Of a stretch of DNA of 64,000 bases, positions 63,701 through 64,000 are shown piece after piece. This DNA comes from Lottia gigantea (lineage: Eukaryota > Mollusca > Gastropoda > Lottiidae). The translations under genes were made by a program, and so were the position numbers. Location of the stretch: assembly GCF_000327385.1 (NCBI RefSeq), contig NW_008707617.1, positions 1,914,960 through 1,978,959 of the forward strand, given 5' to 3'. How positions within the stretch are numbered: the stretch's first letter is position 1; each line of letters opens with the position of its first letter. The notes beneath the pieces were generated by a model, which saw only the letters and a list, made by a program, of their open reading frames with translations, was not told the origin of the DNA and did not search any database.

Positions 63701-63895
63701 TTATTCATTTATATTATATTACAGGATTTATATCCACCATTTTGTATTCATGATGCTGGAACAGATCTTGATCGTCTACCAACAGCTTCAACTTGTATGA
63801 ACCTGTTAAAATTACCTCATTTTACTGATGAATCCCTTCTTAGAAATAAACTGCTTTATGCCATTGAATCTAATGCAGGCTTTGAATTAAGTTAA
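45778..63895 (+). CDS. UBE3C: Ubiquitin-protein ligase E3C (HECT type), complete
   Basis: UBE3C is a HECT E3 ligase that acts on proteasome-bound substrates and extends chains to keep degradation processive. Twenty-four in-phase exons give 1073 residues (human 1083): 45778-45843, 47238-47291, 48239-48313, 48711-48845, 49669-49781, 50382-50542, 51820-51973, 52319-52554, 53041-53174, 53788-53978, 55245-55331, 55811-55965, 56816-57033, 57391-57495, 58003-58087, 58351-58445, 59123-59264, 59828-60072, 60301-60425, 61099-61186, 61856-61954, 62567-62723, 62948-63078, 63725-63895. The start is [20 protein letters not shown]. An IQ motif is visible in exon 3 ([17 protein letters not shown]). The HECT domain covers about residues 700-1073 with [14 protein letters not shown] and [11 protein letters not shown]. 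The catalytic Cys is residue 1041 in [14 protein letters not shown], and the protein ends in GFELS. Exon 8 may be longer in some transcripts (see the donor array at 52484-53040). Confidence 0.97.
46313..47114. repeat. Two direct copies of a roughly 225-bp repeat in UBE3C intron 1
   Basis: The block starting AAATAAGTCTAGAAAAAC at 46315 and at 46874 continues in parallel (GGTGGTATAATTAACTTCTC, GATACGTAGCGTGATTTATT) to about 46535 and 47092, at roughly 90% identity. The second copy is flanked on both sides by AAATTAGGTTACTTGACTGT (about 46855 and 47095). No coding capacity. Confidence 0.75.
47757..48045 (+). repeat. Interspersed GAGTTATTGCCC repeat ending in an inverted repeat
   Basis: GGGCGTATATTGCCGTCACC, TTTGTCCGTCTGTG and TACTCTACAAGACTCAATTC lead to AGTATGAGTTATTGCCCTTG at 47942. 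An inverted partner, CAGGGCAATAACTCATACT, lies at 48007-48025. The arms extend to about 30 bp each side around a 41-bp loop. It lies in UBE3C intron 2, and the base at 48123 is ambiguous (n). Confidence 0.65.
51517..51780. mobile_element. Second copy of the GGGATTGTRAAG MITE-like element
   Basis: GGGATTGTGAAGGGTTTTTC at 51517, GTTTGATGATGTCATTAATC, then GGAATGGTGCAAATTGATGC and a right part with AAAACCTCTTTTC parallel the PUS10 intron copy at 18741-18933. The right terminus has lost the ACAATCCC end. It lies just before UBE3C exon 7. Confidence 0.55.
52484..53040 (+). repeat. 75/54-bp tandem repeat copying the UBE3C exon 8 end with its donor
   Basis: The last 63 or so bases of exon 8 plus 12 bases of intron are repeated, so TATCAG/GTACAGTTATT occurs with last exon bases at 52554, 52629 and 52812, and in the shorter form (TTATCAG/GTACAG) at 52683 and 52737. 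The spacings 75, 54, 54 and 75 are all multiples of three. The frame stays open from exon 8 through to a TAA ending at 52859, with peptide repeats [12 protein letters not shown] and SQNFISGTV. Short units lack a 21-bp piece. Degenerate copies continue to the acceptor of exon 9 (53041), so almost the whole intron consists of exon-end copies. Confidence 0.92.
54084..55244. repeat. 40-bp minisatellite copied from the UBE3C exon 11 acceptor junction
   Basis: About 28 units of 40 bp end directly at exon 11 (55245). Each unit has TGTTATTGTTATTACAG then ATTGTTATTACACATTA. The true junction is TATTGTTATTACAG/ATTGTTATACACGTTA, so a unit contains about 16 intron bases and about 24 bases modelled on the exon start. 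Some units are cut short (for example near 54390, 54535 and 54675). The array fills most of intron 10. Long open frames within it on the plus strand are repeat artefacts. Confidence 0.93.
56049..56697. repeat. 18-bp minisatellite in UBE3C intron 12
   Basis: About 36 units of the type CACAATAAATACCAGTAT with T/C, A/G variation. A period of 18 keeps frames open on both strands, which explains the long repetitive open frames there. Unlike the other arrays, the unit shows no clear copy of either neighbouring splice site. Confidence 0.9.
57605..57846. repeat. Partial MITE-like copy with CTGTCCCTTTAAA end
   Basis: The right end CTGTCCCTTTAAA (57834-57846) and interior words (CATTTCACTC, TGCCTTTTCTATAT) match the GGGACAG element family. 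The left end is not recognisable. It lies in UBE3C intron 14. Confidence 0.45.
58735..59122. repeat. About 35-bp minisatellite containing the UBE3C exon 17 acceptor word
   Basis: About 11 units, best preserved at 58915-59030 with period 35, contain TATATTTTTATAG/ACTACAG or GATAG/ATTACAG. The real acceptor of exon 17 (59123) is TATATTTTTTATAG/ATTCTACAAAG. The array abuts that exon. Resemblance is clear for the intron side and weaker for the exon side. Confidence 0.8.
60452..60807. mobile_element. MITE-like element with TTAAAGGGACA ends
   Basis: TTAAAGGGACAAATGC at 60452 faces an inverted CATCTGTCCCTTTAAAG ending at 60807 in UBE3C intron 19. Interior words (CCTAGTTTGAGATATTTTTG, GAAGGAATTATGCGATTTTC) recur, inverted, at about 29830 and 31900 in SMC2 introns, so this is a repeat family. 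Confidence 0.65.
61369..61664 (+). repeat. Copy of the interspersed GTCCGTCTGTC/GTTCGAATTTGGG repeat
   Basis: ATGCCCACTTTATAAAGTGG, then TGTCCATCGGACCACAATTG, ACAAGATCTTGGATATG and TTCAAATTTGGGTTCAATTC follow the word order of the copies at 11.7 and 47.8 kb. It lies directly upstream of a long inverted repeat. Confidence 0.6.
61665..61835. repeat. Fold-back repeat: 70-bp arms, 31-bp loop
   Basis: The left arm 61665-61734 and right arm 61766-61835 are reverse complements with three mismatches by my reading (about 96%). The outermost bases are CAGTAAATATTCCCCC on the left and GGGGGAATATCTACTG on the right. The 31-base loop (61735-61765) contains a CCGGAAACG word. The right arm ends 20 bp before UBE3C exon 21 (61856), close to its polypyrimidine and branch region. 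Confidence 0.92.
62325..62460. repeat. 44-bp tandem repeat, three units
   Basis: GGAACMCACAGCCGTKTARTA recurs at about 62332, 62375 and 62418 in UBE3C intron 21 (periods 43-44). A short GAAA run lies upstream at about 62130-62150. There is no relation to the adjacent exon 22 beyond a short ACACAGCC word. Confidence 0.7.
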
Positions 63896-63940
63896 CTGTT
63901 TTCATAAACACACAATATGTGTATGAACTTAAAAAATGCA

Positions 63941-63946
63941 AATAAA
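63941..63946 (+). terminator. Polyadenylation signal of UBE3C
   Basis: A canonical AATAAA lies 46 bp downstream of the UBE3C stop codon (63893-63895). It is the first such word after the stop, so the 3' untranslated region may be very short. Confidence 0.65.
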
Positions 63947-64000
63947 TTGAAGCTACCATCTATTACGCAAGTAATGATTTCCTTTATTGTCATTGACACA

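Overview
The window is AT-rich animal DNA (one ambiguous base at 48123) with many short exons, GT-AG introns, SINE, LINE and Penelope-like debris and many intronic tandem repeats. Protein similarity to the animal orthologues, plus repeat types familiar from molluscan genomes, suggests a mollusc or another lophotrochozoan; that placement is inference from memory, not a search result.

Three conserved host genes can be read almost base by base. PUS10 (plus strand, about 13956-26328, first coding exon not resolved) encodes a tRNA pseudouridine synthase. SMC2 (minus strand, 45079-27546, 25 exons, 1197 codons) encodes a condensin ATPase. UBE3C (plus strand, 45778-63895, 24 exons, 1073 codons) encodes a HECT ubiquitin ligase. 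PUS10 and SMC2 are tail to tail with 1.2 kb between them. SMC2 and UBE3C are head to head, with 698 bp between their start codons that probably act as a shared bidirectional promoter. The three proteins work in unrelated processes (tRNA modification, chromosome condensation, proteasome-linked ubiquitination).

The first 13.9 kb hold no intact host gene that I can recognise. They contain decayed elements: a DNA transposon with 22-bp inverted ends (1807-5121) holding two LINE pieces, a second relic of the same transposase family (about 5950-6960), a Penelope-like GIY-YIG fragment, a C2H2 zinc-finger open frame with 42-bp coding repeats, and a pogo/Tigger-like DDE relic (about 10600-11700).

The most striking signal is in the introns of SMC2 and UBE3C. 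Five tandem arrays and one 239-bp duplication have repeat units that span a real exon-intron junction and lie against that same exon, so they carry dozens of copies of its 3' or 5' splice site. Two acceptor arrays hold about 36 and 28 decoy acceptors. One donor array keeps the reading frame open across five equally phased donors. I know of no established name for this pattern, and its recurrence in two neighbouring genes is the main thing to follow up.
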